Source of the DNA: Pythium myriotylum
Lineage: Eukaryota > Oomycota > Peronosporomycetes > Pythiales > Pythiaceae
DNA: 64,000 nucleotides
NCBI GenBank assembly: GCA_023091665.1
Contig: JALJCQ010000008.1
Coordinates: 1,240,001 to 1,304,000 of the forward strand
Reading direction: 5' to 3'
The number at the start of each line of letters is the position of its first letter. Positions within the stretch are counted from its first letter, which is position 1. Position numbers and translations under genes: made by a program. The notes beneath the pieces are model-generated. The model did no database searches and had not been told where the DNA came from. It saw nothing but the letters and a program-made list of their open reading frames with translations. Positions 30,114 to 39,447 of the stretch are shown here, piece by piece.

Positions 30114-30577
30114 TAGTGGCAAATGCTTGGTGTACAATGGAGCCATTTATACAATGAGACCTACTTCGAATATTTGATTCATGAGTGCTTCATCAGCTCC
30201 GTGTAGTGCACTGAGGAGTACCAGTGGAATGAAGTAGTAGTACACTGTCGCCACTTGCGATTCTCACGACAGAATGACGAATTCAAAACAGTTCATGGCA
30301 ACTCATATCGATGAGAGGAACTTCGTGACTGCACGTGCAGCAGAGGGTTCGGAGTTGTGCAGAATATCATTTCACTCTCTTGAGGCCTGGGAACCAGTAC
30401 TTACAACAAATGCCACAGCTTCAAAGTGTGTGCGGCAAACACGTATCCTTTGAATCGCTGTTGTACAAAATACCACTCCGCCCTCTTGAGACCTGGAAAC
30501 CAGTACTAACAACAAGTACCACAGCTTCAGAATGTATTGCTACGAAACAATCAGACTCGGGTGGAAGTAGAGATGGT
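30114..30577. other. Intergenic region between convergent NicO copies, holds a direct repeat
   Basis: 464 bp of AT-richer sequence where copies 2 and 3 converge. It contains one imperfect direct repeat (listed separately). No gene or RNA seen. Confidence 0.5.
30354..30537. repeat. Imperfect direct repeat, two units about 106 bp apart
   Basis: Two similar blocks start at 30354 and 30460. Shared landmarks in the same order are GTTGT-C-AAATA, CCTCTTGAG, CCTGG-AACCAGTACT, ACAACAA and CCACAGCTTC. Differences are scattered single substitutions and small indels, so the duplication is not recent. It lies in the 3' flank of two convergent NicO genes; origin unknown. Confidence 0.7.
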
Positions 30578-31483
30578 CTATCCAAACACCTCGTCGAGCT
30601 TTCCTGTGGAGACAAGGATGACCCAGAGAATGCCCACGAGGAGGGAGACAGACGAAGAGAATATGCCCACTTGGAATAGCAGTTTGTCGGACATGCGAAC
30701 AATACGCCCCGTGACTTCGCCATACGCCGCTGCGAACACTCCCATGATGAAGATTGACGCGACGCAGAACGAGAGCAAGTACGCCCACGACTTGATCCAG
30801 TCGTTGAGGATCACGGCCGGCAGTACACCGAGGATGCCTCCAGTTCCCGCGAGACCGTGGGCGATACCATAGGCGAACGCCGTGACACGCTGCGTCTTGG
30901 CGTTCTTGATGTCGGCTTGTGGGCGGTAGAAGAGTCCGCAGCAGATCGTTTCGCGCTCTTTGACGGCGTACTGAGTGCTGAGTAGCGCCGCCGTCTCCGT
31001 GCCATCGCGTGCTCGAGGTTCCGAAACGGCGCCATAGCTTCCCGAATGGGAATGCGTGAATCCTCCGTGCGAGTGCGTGACTGACGCATGCGGAGCGTGC
31101 GTAGGGAGGTCTGTCTGCGCGTCTGGTTTGGCTTGCGTGTCGAGAGGGCGGATCTTCCAGTAGTAGTTGAAGCTCCAGCAGCCGAGCGCGATCATGAGCA
31201 GTCCGACGCCGAAGTCGCAGTACGTGCCAAAGCGATCGACGTCGAATTGCTTGTTGACAGCGAGGAAAATGGCTGTGACGACGATGAGCCCGACCGAGTG
31301 GCCGCAGCCCCAGCGCATGCCGAGCTGGCAGGACCGCCACGACGAGCCGGCGCTGAGCACGATGAGCGCGCTGAGGTGGTCGGGCCCCGTGATCACGTGG
31401 ACGACGCCGAGCAAGAGACCGGTCGCGACGATCGTGGGCAGCGACGCCGTCGCGAGGTGCGCGGTGGCCTCGGTCGACGACAT
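30578..31483 (-). CDS. NicO-type nickel/cobalt transporter-like membrane protein, copy 3
   Basis: 301 residues, one exon. Motifs as in copy 4: HVITGPDHLSAL, RWGCGHSVGL, then AHGLAGTGGILGVLPAV and a conserved LSFCVASIFIMGVFAA helix. The middle loop has a repeated histidine stretch (THSHGGFTHSHSGSYG) that could bind metal. Copies 3 and 4 are plainly the closest pair, in the same orientation and about 310 bp apart, so they look like a tandem duplication. Both lack the intron found in copies 1 and 2, whose introns sit at different places from each other. Confidence 0.8.
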   Translation of the reverse strand: MSSTEATAHLATASLPTIVATGLLLGVVHVITGPDHLSALIVLSAGSSWRSCQLGMRWGCGHSVGLIVVTAIFLAVNKQFDVDRFGTYCDFGVGLLMIALGCWSFNYYWKIRPLDTQAKPDAQTDLPTHAPHASVTHSHGGFTHSHSGSYGAVSEPRARDGTETAALLSTQYAVKERETICCGLFYRPQADIKNAKTQRVTAFAYGIAHGLAGTGGILGVLPAVILNDWIKSWAYLLSFCVASIFIMGVFAAAYGEVTGRIVRMSDKLLFQVGIFSSSVSLLVGILWVILVSTGKLDEVFG

Positions 31484-31795
31484 GGCGGGAGGAGGAGCAG
31501 GAGGTCGCTGGCTGCGAGGCGGAGAATGTCCAAGTGATCGCGCATCACGTCGAAGCTTTGATCGCGTTTAGTAGAAGAAGGTGAGCTTCTCACGATTGAT
31601 CCAAAACAAGGTATGTCCATTTGGGAAGTGAAGATCAAAACACCTGGTTTTGATTAAATGGAAGACTTGAGTGAGAAGATCCTCCGCGACATGAAGGTGA
31701 ATGGAAGAATGCGGCGTTTTATTGGTTCGAGGTGACCATTTACACTTGGCTACATGGACGTTAAACGAACAATGGCAAGATCCCGAGAGACGAGT
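31484..31795. other. Spacer between tandem NicO copies 3 and 4
   Basis: 312 bp holding the presumed promoter of copy 3 and the 3' end of copy 4. No other feature seen. Confidence 0.5.
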
Positions 31796-32713
31796 TCAGC
31801 CGAAGACCGAGTCGAGCGTGCCCGTGGACACGAGGATGATCCAGAGCACACCCACGGTGAACGACACGCCGGCGCTGAAGATGCCCACGCGGTACGTGAG
31901 CTTGTCCGAGATCTTGGTGAGACGGCCCGTGAGCTCTCCGTACGTCGCGGCGAAGACGCCCATGATGAAGATCGAGGCCACGCAGAACGACAGCAAGTAC
32001 GCTGACGACTTGCCCCAGTCGTTGAGCACCACGGCCGGGAGCACGCCCAGCACGCCGCCCGTGCCGGCGAGACCGTGGGCGACGCCGTACGCGAACGCCG
32101 TCCAGTGGGTCGTGTGGGGGTTCTTGATGTCGGACGACGGCGCGTTGCAGAGGCCGAAGCAGCACTTGCGCGTCACGATCGTCTCGTCGAAGGACGCCTT
32201 TCTCGCCAAGTGGCCGTGCGAGTGCGCCTGATGGCCGAGGCCATGAGCATGGCCGTGCTCGAGGATCGCCTCCGGAGTCTCGATGTGGAAGGCGCCGTCG
32301 GGGGTGCGCGGACTCTGCATCAAGTCGACCTGGCCCTGGATGCGCTGGATCTCGGCCACCGCGGCCTTCTCGTGGTACTCCTTGCGCACTTTCCAGTAGT
32401 GGCGGAAGCCCCAGAGTCCCAGTAACATCATGAGGATACCAACGATGAAGTCGCAGTATTCACCGACCGAATCCAGGTCGATGTTCTGGTCCACGGCGAG
32501 GAAGATGGCTGTGACGATGATAAGCCCCGTCGAGTGGCCAAGCCCCCAGCGCATGCCGAGCTCGCATGATCGCCACGACGAGCCGGCGCTGAGCACGATA
32601 AGCGCGCTGAGATGGTCGGGGCCCGTGAGCACGTGGACGATGCCGAGCAGCAGCCCCGTGCCGATGATCGTGCCGATGGATGCGCCCACGAGCGACTCGT
32701 CGATCTCACCCAT
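31796..32713 (-). CDS. NicO-type nickel/cobalt transporter-like membrane protein, copy 4
   Basis: 305 residues, one exon, start MGEIDESLVG. Motifs HVLTGPDHLSAL, RWGLGHSTGL and AHGLAGTGGVLGVLPAV are all intact. The loop between the halves carries the most histidine-dense segment of the four (EHGHAHGLGHQAHSHGH) followed by KCCFGLC, a plausible metal-binding site. Six or more hydrophobic spans are visible. Function by family: uptake or compartment transport of nickel or cobalt; plant members are in organelles. No urease or other nickel enzyme gene is in this window to support a role. Confidence 0.82.
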   Translation of the reverse strand: MGEIDESLVGASIGTIIGTGLLLGIVHVLTGPDHLSALIVLSAGSSWRSCELGMRWGLGHSTGLIIVTAIFLAVDQNIDLDSVGEYCDFIVGILMMLLGLWGFRHYWKVRKEYHEKAAVAEIQRIQGQVDLMQSPRTPDGAFHIETPEAILEHGHAHGLGHQAHSHGHLARKASFDETIVTRKCCFGLCNAPSSDIKNPHTTHWTAFAYGVAHGLAGTGGVLGVLPAVVLNDWGKSSAYLLSFCVASIFIMGVFAATYGELTGRLTKISDKLTYRVGIFSAGVSFTVGVLWIILVSTGTLDSVFG

Positions 32714-33473
32714 CGGTACTTGGTTAACTGGAGAAGAAGAGCGAGTTGCGCGCGTTGAGATGGAGAATCGCGAGTGCGCTTAGCCGATCGAGACGACTTA
32801 AGCGCCGTAGTCGCCGTCCACGTGACCCGCGGCGCTTCTCCCGGCTGATTCGGCTGGCGTTCGTGAACTGGACGCACGCGACTGGCGTGGTCTGGGCTCC
32901 TTCCCGACCGGACTCGTCTTCTTTCGCTGGATGGCGCATTCTTCCATGGAGATGGAGTGTATCTCTCCTCTTAAATGCGAATGGATACACATCCTTGAAC
33001 GGCGCGGGTTCGCGGCAGGTTCTCTCTTCCATGGTCTCTCCGTCGCATGGGAGCCTTCCTCTCTGGCTCTTCTCCCGCTGGCGCTGCATCCACAGGCGGG
33101 AGGTCCTTCGCCAACGGTCGAATCGGCCACGCGCCACCTTTCCACGGCTCGTACGTACGCGGCTTCTCAAGTCGTGGAGGCGGCAGCTGCAGCCTGGCCG
33201 CGCAGCCGACGCGGCCGCGTAACGCCGCACTTCGCGTCGCCGCCGTCTCTCCGTCTCGCTGCGCGGCGCTCGCCCATCTCAAGCGACGCTCGCCATGAAG
33301 TGATGGCTGCCACCTCCATGAGTTGAAGCGGCCATTGTCGCCTGCGTGGTCCACACAGGATGAGGACTTTGGTGCCATCTCCAGGTGAGAACGCGCCCAA
33401 AACGCGGTCTGTCCGTTCGCGCACGTCCAGAGCGACGCGTGCGTGGCAGCGTCTAAGCGTCTGATCGACCGAC
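32714..33473. other. Intergenic region between divergent genes, no convincing gene
   Basis: 760 bp between NicO copy 4 and the nucleotide-sugar transporter. Several frames are open on both strands but are Arg/Ser/Pro-rich and look like composition effects. Presumably two promoters. Confidence 0.45.
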
Positions 33474-34510
33474 ATGAGCGCGCGCGGCTACGCGTCCATG
33501 GCGCTGCTGGCGCTGCAGTTCGGCCTGCAGCCCATTCTCTACAAGGAGTTCGCGGCCCACGCCAAGTACTCGAGCGTGCTCGTGATCACCTGCGAGTGCT
33601 GCAAGCTCGTCGTCGCGGCGCTCGTGCTCGTGCTCAGCGGCGCCGCGCCGCACGTCTGGAAGACGTGGCACGTGCGCGAGAGCCTCGCGGCCTCGGGGCT
33701 CCCGGCCTGCACGTACGCGGTGCAGAACGTGCTCGTGCAGATCGCATACCAGAACCTGCCGCCGATCGTCTTCAATCTCGTTAACCAGACCAAGCTGCTC
33801 TTCACGGCCTTGTTCGTGTACGTTCTGCTGGGCAAGCGCTTCTCCACGCAGCAGTGCCGTACGTACATTTCTTTTCTCAGTCTTGCGAAGTGCAGTATCT
33901 AACGTGTCTCGCAGTGGCTATGCTCATGCTCTTGTCGGCGGCCGTGCTGCTTTCGTTGGCGAAGGACCCTTCTGCAGGAACTACGGGAGCCACCAAGGCT
34001 GCGTCGTTTGAGTACGGCCTTCTGCCCGTGCTACTGGCTTCCATTCTCTCTGGGTTCGGTGCAGCCACGACGCAGCGAACCATGCAGCAGCAACAGCGCA
34101 ACACGGCGTTGGTCACAGTCGAGCTCGCAGTCTACGGCAGCGTCTTTCTTGTGGCTTCGCAGGCGTACTCACCGTCGTCGGCACCACCCATCCTATGGTC
34201 CATGACGTCGGTTGACCGTTTCGTCGCTCTCTTCGAAGGATGGGATCAGTACACATGGATCCCCATCGTCGCCAACGCCATGGGCGGTCTCCTCGTCGGT
34301 GCCGTCACCAAATACGTTGGCGGCGTGCTCAAGTCGTTCGCATTGGTGTGTGGGATCGCATTCACGGCGTTCGTCGAGTCGTTTTTGTACGGCAACGCAC
34401 TCCCCCATGAAGTGTGGGTCGCCGCTGGACTCGTCACCGTGAGCATGTTCATCTACAACGCGTATCCGTACCAGTCGTCACCTCCGAGCGACAAACTCAA
34501 GGCGTCCTGA
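33474..34510 (+). CDS. Nucleotide-sugar transporter (SLC35A-like)
   Basis: Exons 33474-33858 and 33915-34510; 56 bp intron (donor GTACGT, branch CTAAC, acceptor GCAG); 326 residues, normal for the family. About ten hydrophobic spans. Family motifs of Golgi nucleotide-sugar carriers are visible: VLVQIAYQNLPPIVFNLVNQTKLLFTA in the first half, then GLLVGAVTKYVGGVLKSFA near the C-terminal helices (usually VKYADNILKGFA). These antiporters bring UDP- or CMP-linked sugars into the Golgi for glycosylation. The sugar cannot be told from the sequence. The junction codon (CTG) restores QQCLAMLMLLSAAVLL. Confidence 0.88.
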
Positions 34511-34752
34511 GTGGGAGACGACCGTGTTTTTGTTGACTAGGAACCCTTACTAAATTCATTTATGCATTTGGTGTGCTACTTCTACCGGGAGAGGGGGCCG
34601 AAGCTTCCTGGGCTGGCTGGCGCGCACTCTTTGCAACGGCTTGTTCTTGTTGGTGGTGACTTGCCTTAAATACTACTGCTACTACGACTACATGTCTACA
34701 AGTTCATCTCCCTCTTTTTTGTTTCCTACACTATTGATAAAATACCCTTTGT

Positions 34753-36363
34753 TCAGACAGCAAAGGCTGCCGTGAACGTGCCACGATGACTTGAGACACC
34801 GCGGGACGCGAATGCGAAAGGTTCGAGGGAAGCTGCAGACAGGGCGTCTGCAAAGCTGCTGGAACCGTCGGCACCTTCTTCGTCAGAGCTCGGGTCCACA
34901 TCGAAGTCACACATCATCTTCATGAACATGGCGTCGTCGTAGTCTTCATCGGTAGTGGTTGTGTTCTTGACGGACTCCTCCTTCAACTCGTCCTGGCCAG
35001 GAAAGTTGGAGCCGGCAGGAGTCTCGACAGGCGTGAGCGCCTGGACGAGTTCCTGGAGGCATCGCTGAGGAGCGGAGGCGTCCTTCTTCTCCGTGGCATC
35101 TCGGTGGAACTGGGCCAGACCAGCCTGCACGCAGAGCTGACGAACCATGTCCAGAGCGAGCTCACGAGGGCCACGCGTGGCGAGCATCTCTTGAGTCACC
35201 TGCAAGAAGAGCTCGATCGGGAGCTGAAGGAGCTTCTCGATGCTGGTGAGTTCGAGTGGCACGACACGGGCGAGGGCGTCCACGCACTCGAGATGCAGCT
35301 CGGCGCACACAGAGAGCGAGTCGTGGGCGTTCATCAGGTTGGAAGCATCCTGGCTGACCTGGAGCAGGGCTTCGACGTTGCTCGAATCTTGCGTGATGCT
35401 GTTGAGGTAGTTGCGTGCCAGCGTCGAGGCGGCGAGTCCCATGTTGAGGAACTGGATGCCGCAGTAGAGAGCGGCCGCGTTCTCGGGCGTGAAGACGAGC
35501 TCACCCGTGTAGGCGTACACACAGAGAGCCTCGAAGGCCGAGGCACCACCTGGGAAGGAGGAGATCTGAATGAATGGAACGGGCGAGCGGGTCGTGAGCA
35601 CGCTCTCGCGAGCCTTGGAGTTGAGGAGCTGTGACTCGAGCAGCATGGGGTGCTTGTGGAGGTTGAACTGGGTGCCTTCGACGGCGACCACGAGGTTGCA
35701 GGCCGCGCGCCGGGCCTTGTACTGCTCGTACTCTGTGAGGGACTTGGTCGAGAGCTTGCCGACTGGCTCGGCGGGCGTGGTTTCCTGTGCGGCGGCAACC
35801 TGGAGAGCCGAGGCCTGTTTGACGTCGTTGGCGTCGACGCGTGGCTTCTTGATGACGACGAGGAGGTCGTCGCAGATCTCAAAGTCACCGAAGATGTCGG
35901 CGGAGAGCGGCAGGAGGCCGTCGCAGGAGGTCGGGGAGGAGGCGCCGTCGGCGTCCTCGAGGGTCTGGATCTGCTTGGGGACGGCGATGAGGTCTTCGTC
36001 GTCGTCGTGATCGTCATGGTCGTCGTCGTCGTCGTCGTCGAGCGGCGCCGCGGGGGCCTTGAGGGGCGCGATGGCCGGGAGGTCGAGGTCGGCGCGCGTG
36101 CGTTTGCGCGAGGAGCGGTTGCTGGAGCTGACGAGGTTGCGGCAGTGGCAGCAGGTGGCGCGCGTGCTGTGGAGGCACGAGTCGTCCTTGGCGCAGCCGT
36201 CGCGCTTGCAGCTCTTGCCGTTGCCCTCTCGGCGCACGCCGCAGAGCCCGGCGTCGTGCTGGCCGCAGCGGCCGTCGCACGTGCAGTGCATGCACTCGCC
36301 GGGCGTCTTGGAGCACGTCGGGAGCGAGCAGCTCTTGCGCAGCTTTCGCGGAGCGCCCTTCAT
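34753..36363 (-). CDS. Cys-rich BTB/NPH3-like protein
   Basis: 536 residues. The first 75 residues hold about 15 cysteines and several histidines in short spacings (CSLPTCSKTPGECMHC, CGQHDAGLCG, CCHC), suggesting a zinc-binding module, followed by a basic RSSRKRTR stretch (nuclear signal candidate). Then an acidic polyaspartate run. Residues about 230-340 form a BTB domain whose landmarks (FNLHKHPMLL, then SFPGGASAFEALCVYAYTG and AALYCGIQFLNM) match the BTB of plant NPH3/RPT2 proteins; a helical NPH3-like region follows. These proteins are adaptors for cullin-3 ubiquitin ligases. The frame is open 170 codons upstream but that part is Arg/Pro-rich filler; this ATG (MKGAPRKL) is the start of real sequence. 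Confidence 0.78.
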   Translation of the reverse strand: MKGAPRKLRKSCSLPTCSKTPGECMHCTCDGRCGQHDAGLCGVRREGNGKSCKRDGCAKDDSCLHSTRATCCHCRNLVSSSNRSSRKRTRADLDLPAIAPLKAPAAPLDDDDDDDHDDHDDDEDLIAVPKQIQTLEDADGASSPTSCDGLLPLSADIFGDFEICDDLLVVIKKPRVDANDVKQASALQVAAAQETTPAEPVGKLSTKSLTEYEQYKARRAACNLVVAVEGTQFNLHKHPMLLESQLLNSKARESVLTTRSPVPFIQISSFPGGASAFEALCVYAYTGELVFTPENAAALYCGIQFLNMGLAASTLARNYLNSITQDSSNVEALLQVSQDASNLMNAHDSLSVCAELHLECVDALARVVPLELTSIEKLLQLPIELFLQVTQEMLATRGPRELALDMVRQLCVQAGLAQFHRDATEKKDASAPQRCLQELVQALTPVETPAGSNFPGQDELKEESVKNTTTTDEDYDDAMFMKMMCDFDVDPSSDEEGADGSSSFADALSAASLEPFAFASRGVSSHRGTFTAAFAV

Positions 36364-39300
36364 GTTCGGAGTGTCGCGGGGGCTCGGTCGGGTCGGGGGG
36401 GAGAATTCCACACTGACCCGCTGGGCGCGGGTCCCAGCACACGGCGATCGCCGAGCAGAGGGAAGGACCCCGAGCCACTGGCCGCGAGGGACGGGGGGAG
36501 GAGCGAGCGCCTCTGTTTCGCCGCGTCCATCTCCAGCGGCGCGGCGCTCGGCTGCGATCAATCCGCCGGCGCAACTGCTGGGCAGACGTGGCGCGCGCCA
36601 TAGTGGAGCCAAGTGAAGCGAGGGAATTTGGCGCCAGCGACCGGCAGCCCGAAAGAATGAAACGGCGGCCGGGAGGAGCGGCGCAGAAACCCACAAAGGC
36701 GGGGCATCCCAGCGCCGCGCCCCGGCTCTGCGCGCCCCACGCAGCTGTGGGCGCGCAGCGCTCATCCACGGGGCTGATATGCGGCACCGGAGGACGCCTA
36801 TCGGCGAGGGCAGGGGAGGCGCCGCGCGCGCCAGAACCAGGTGGCACAAAGGACGCCGTCGCCAAAACAAGGTGGATGTCCGCCCAGCAGACGGCGCGCG
36901 CGCGCCGAGCCTGTGGCTTCAAGTAGAATCGGACATAGACGGATCATGGACTCAACCACTCGCCCTCTGGACTCTGGGAGGAAGCCCAGTGTGGCACCCG
37001 GCGAGCGCTCACCTACTGGGAAACCAGATGCATTGAAGAGCCCGGCGCGCTCGATGGACCCTCGCCGATTCCCAGGCGCGCGTGATGGACGGCGAGGCGA
37101 ACTGGCAACTGGACGGGGGATGGTCCCGAGATCTTTCTCTGCCGTGACGACAAGAGCTGCACCATGGAAAGCAAAGTCAAACAGGCGTCTGGGAAAGAAG
37201 ATGCGAGCGGCGTCGCAGAGGTGCATACAGCAAAGAGGTCGACGCCGTGAACCTACGCGCCATGGATAGAGCGCAGCGGGCGCGAGAGGAGGTGACGCGG
37301 CCAGTCAGCGCGGCGCACCCGACACGCCCGACACGCCGACACGGTGCGACGCGAGACTCGTCCGAAGCGCGCCATAGATACGGGCTCTTTTCACACGATT
37401 ACCACATCAGAGCCTCCTGGAAACGCAGCAGCCAACGGTCGCAGCGCAGTGCACCGGTGGATCCCCCACTTTCTCGCCCCTGCAACAAACACGCGCCAAC
37501 GAGTCAATCGATGCGCGATCACCACGGTGGTGTTTCGAGCCAAGGTGGCTACATCATCGAAAATCTGTAAACGCGTCATCCCCACTGGGGGGGATCCAAG
37601 ATTCTAAATCCAGTGGATGAGCCGCCGTCGGGCTCACCTGTACCGTAGCGGCAATAGTGGATCTGGGCGTTTCACTCTTTCCAACTAGACGCGCTTGAAA
37701 GTGTCAGATGCGTCCCAAACTCCCGCGCTCTAATTTTCAAGAGAGAGCTGCCAGCCGAGCTCGAGAAAATGGCTCGAACATCAGCCGGAGCCTCGAGCCG
37801 GACGCCCGGGTGGAGTGTCGAGAAGCCGAAACCGCGGCGCCGGTCCACTGCTCGGGACGGTCCGCCCTCGGCCTGGGACACCGCGCGAGAAGGATTTTCT
37901 CGCTTCGCTGCGCCACGCTCGGACGAGATGAGCAACGAGAAACACAGAGAACTCGAGGGAACGGAGCGCGCGCGCCAGCGTGGTCGCTCGCGTCCGGCAG
38001 CATGACCAGGGGCCAACACGAAGTTTCGTACGCGCCGACCACGAAACGAAGTGTCTGTGCTGCACACAAGGCCGGGAGACATGCGAGTGCCACAGTGTCC
38101 TGTCCACTCCCTGTCCAGGGGGAGAGTCGAGGAGACGGGCTCGACCAGATGCAGCGCGGTCCAATATTCGCGGCAGCTGCTGGTGCTTGTCGCTCCGGGC
38201 GCTCGGCGGGCCGCTCCGAGAACCGCGAGGGGTCTCGTGTACGCGTACATACCGAGTCGGCTTCTGCCCCGAGAACACGATGCATCCACCCATGGATCCC
38301 TTGCAGATAGAGTGGAGCGAGGAGCACTCGGAAGCTCGCTGCTCAAGAGCCGCACCCGTTAGGTATCGATTCAACTCGACTAGGTACGATGGGAAATTGG
38401 CCGTTTTCTACCGAAGGACCACCACTCTGATAAATGAAACCGTCACGAAACGGCGTGCAAGATCGTGCACCTTTGTGGAAGGTGGGTACATCAAAAATCA
38501 GTACATTGTACCTACCGTCTGTTGACGTAGCCCAGCGAATTTTGAATCTTTCGGGACATGGATGGGGAGGAGTTCTCTCGGTAGAGGAGAGCGGTGCCTG
38601 TCACCACCACCCTCTACAAGAGAACTCTCAAGGGTCACGAGCCAATCAGACGCGAGGCTTCCTCATCCGAACCGCCGCGTCGGACACCCTGACCAGCCAA
38701 AATTGCGGTTTGGCGTCTCGGGGGCTGCGCCTGTCTCTCGCACCTGCACGAAGCTCACGATGTGTGGCTCGCGCAGGTGCGTCATCACGGGGCCCACTCC
38801 CGTGAAGCGCGGATGCGTTTCGAGAGGGTCGGCGGCGGCATCGTTTTACGCAGGTATCTCATTTCCCTGTTGAAGTCTCGGCCTCGCTTCCGCGTCGAAG
38901 AGTCGGGAAAGCTGAGTTTCTTCGCGCGCGCTCGCTTCTTCTCGCGCCCATCAACGTCAACGTACGGTACTCGCGCTTCTGAAGAGAACAACTCTCGAAG
39001 CGGCAGCGTCCGCTCTCCGCGACACTCGGCGCCGTCATCCTCGCGCTTTGGCCTTGAAGATGGACAGGCGTCGTTCGCCGAGGCGACGCTGGCCACAACA
39101 GAGAGCGAGATGAGAGCGAACCCTCACTGGCTCCCACCGTGTGACTCGGCGACACGAACTGTAGAGAATGAGTCGGAGGATGGGCGGCACGAGTAAGAAA
39201 TCGCGTCTGGACCGAGAGAACAACTCACCCAAATCCATGTGTATGTCGCTGAGTTCGGCGCCATATGAGTCGCCTTCGCCTCCGTTCGTTCGCGACAACT

Positions 39301-39447
39301 GGGTGCAAGCACCGGACAATCCTCAGCCTTTCTGGTTTGGGACCTCTGGCAGAGAAAATGAAATTTGTCAAGTTCGTTCCATGAGTTTCTCCTTCCCGAC
39401 GTTGCTGGATTCAACTCCGAACGCAAAGAATCTGAGAATCTACACAT
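36364..39447. other. 3.1 kb region without a convincing gene
   Basis: The longest gap in the window. The first kilobase is GC-rich with frames open on both strands and Arg/Pro/Ala/Gly-rich translations that resemble no protein I know. The rest is mixed. One 17-18 bp hairpin is present (listed separately). No tRNA B-box, rRNA or transposase seen. It could hold an unrecognised non-coding RNA, a decayed element or the promoter of the BTB gene. Confidence 0.45.
38570..38627. repeat. Inverted repeat (hairpin)
   Basis: Arms 38570-38587 and 38611-38627 pair as GAGTTCTCTCGGTAGAGG against CCTCTACAAGAGAACTC, with one two-base mismatch region and a loop of about 23 nt. It may form a stem in RNA or be the remnant of a small element; no target-site duplication noticed. 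Confidence 0.55.

Noticed and set aside
32746..33230. Overlapping open frames on both strands upstream of the nucleotide-sugar transporter
   Set aside because: Arg/Ser-rich translations without domain or conserved look; likely promoter sequence.
35995..36045. GTC/GAC triplet repeat
   Set aside because: It is the polyaspartate-coding tract inside the BTB gene and not an independent repeat element.
36364..36870. N-terminal extension of the BTB gene
   Set aside because: Arg/Pro/Ala-rich translation unlike the rest of the protein; the Cys-rich module begins right at the ATG at 36363.
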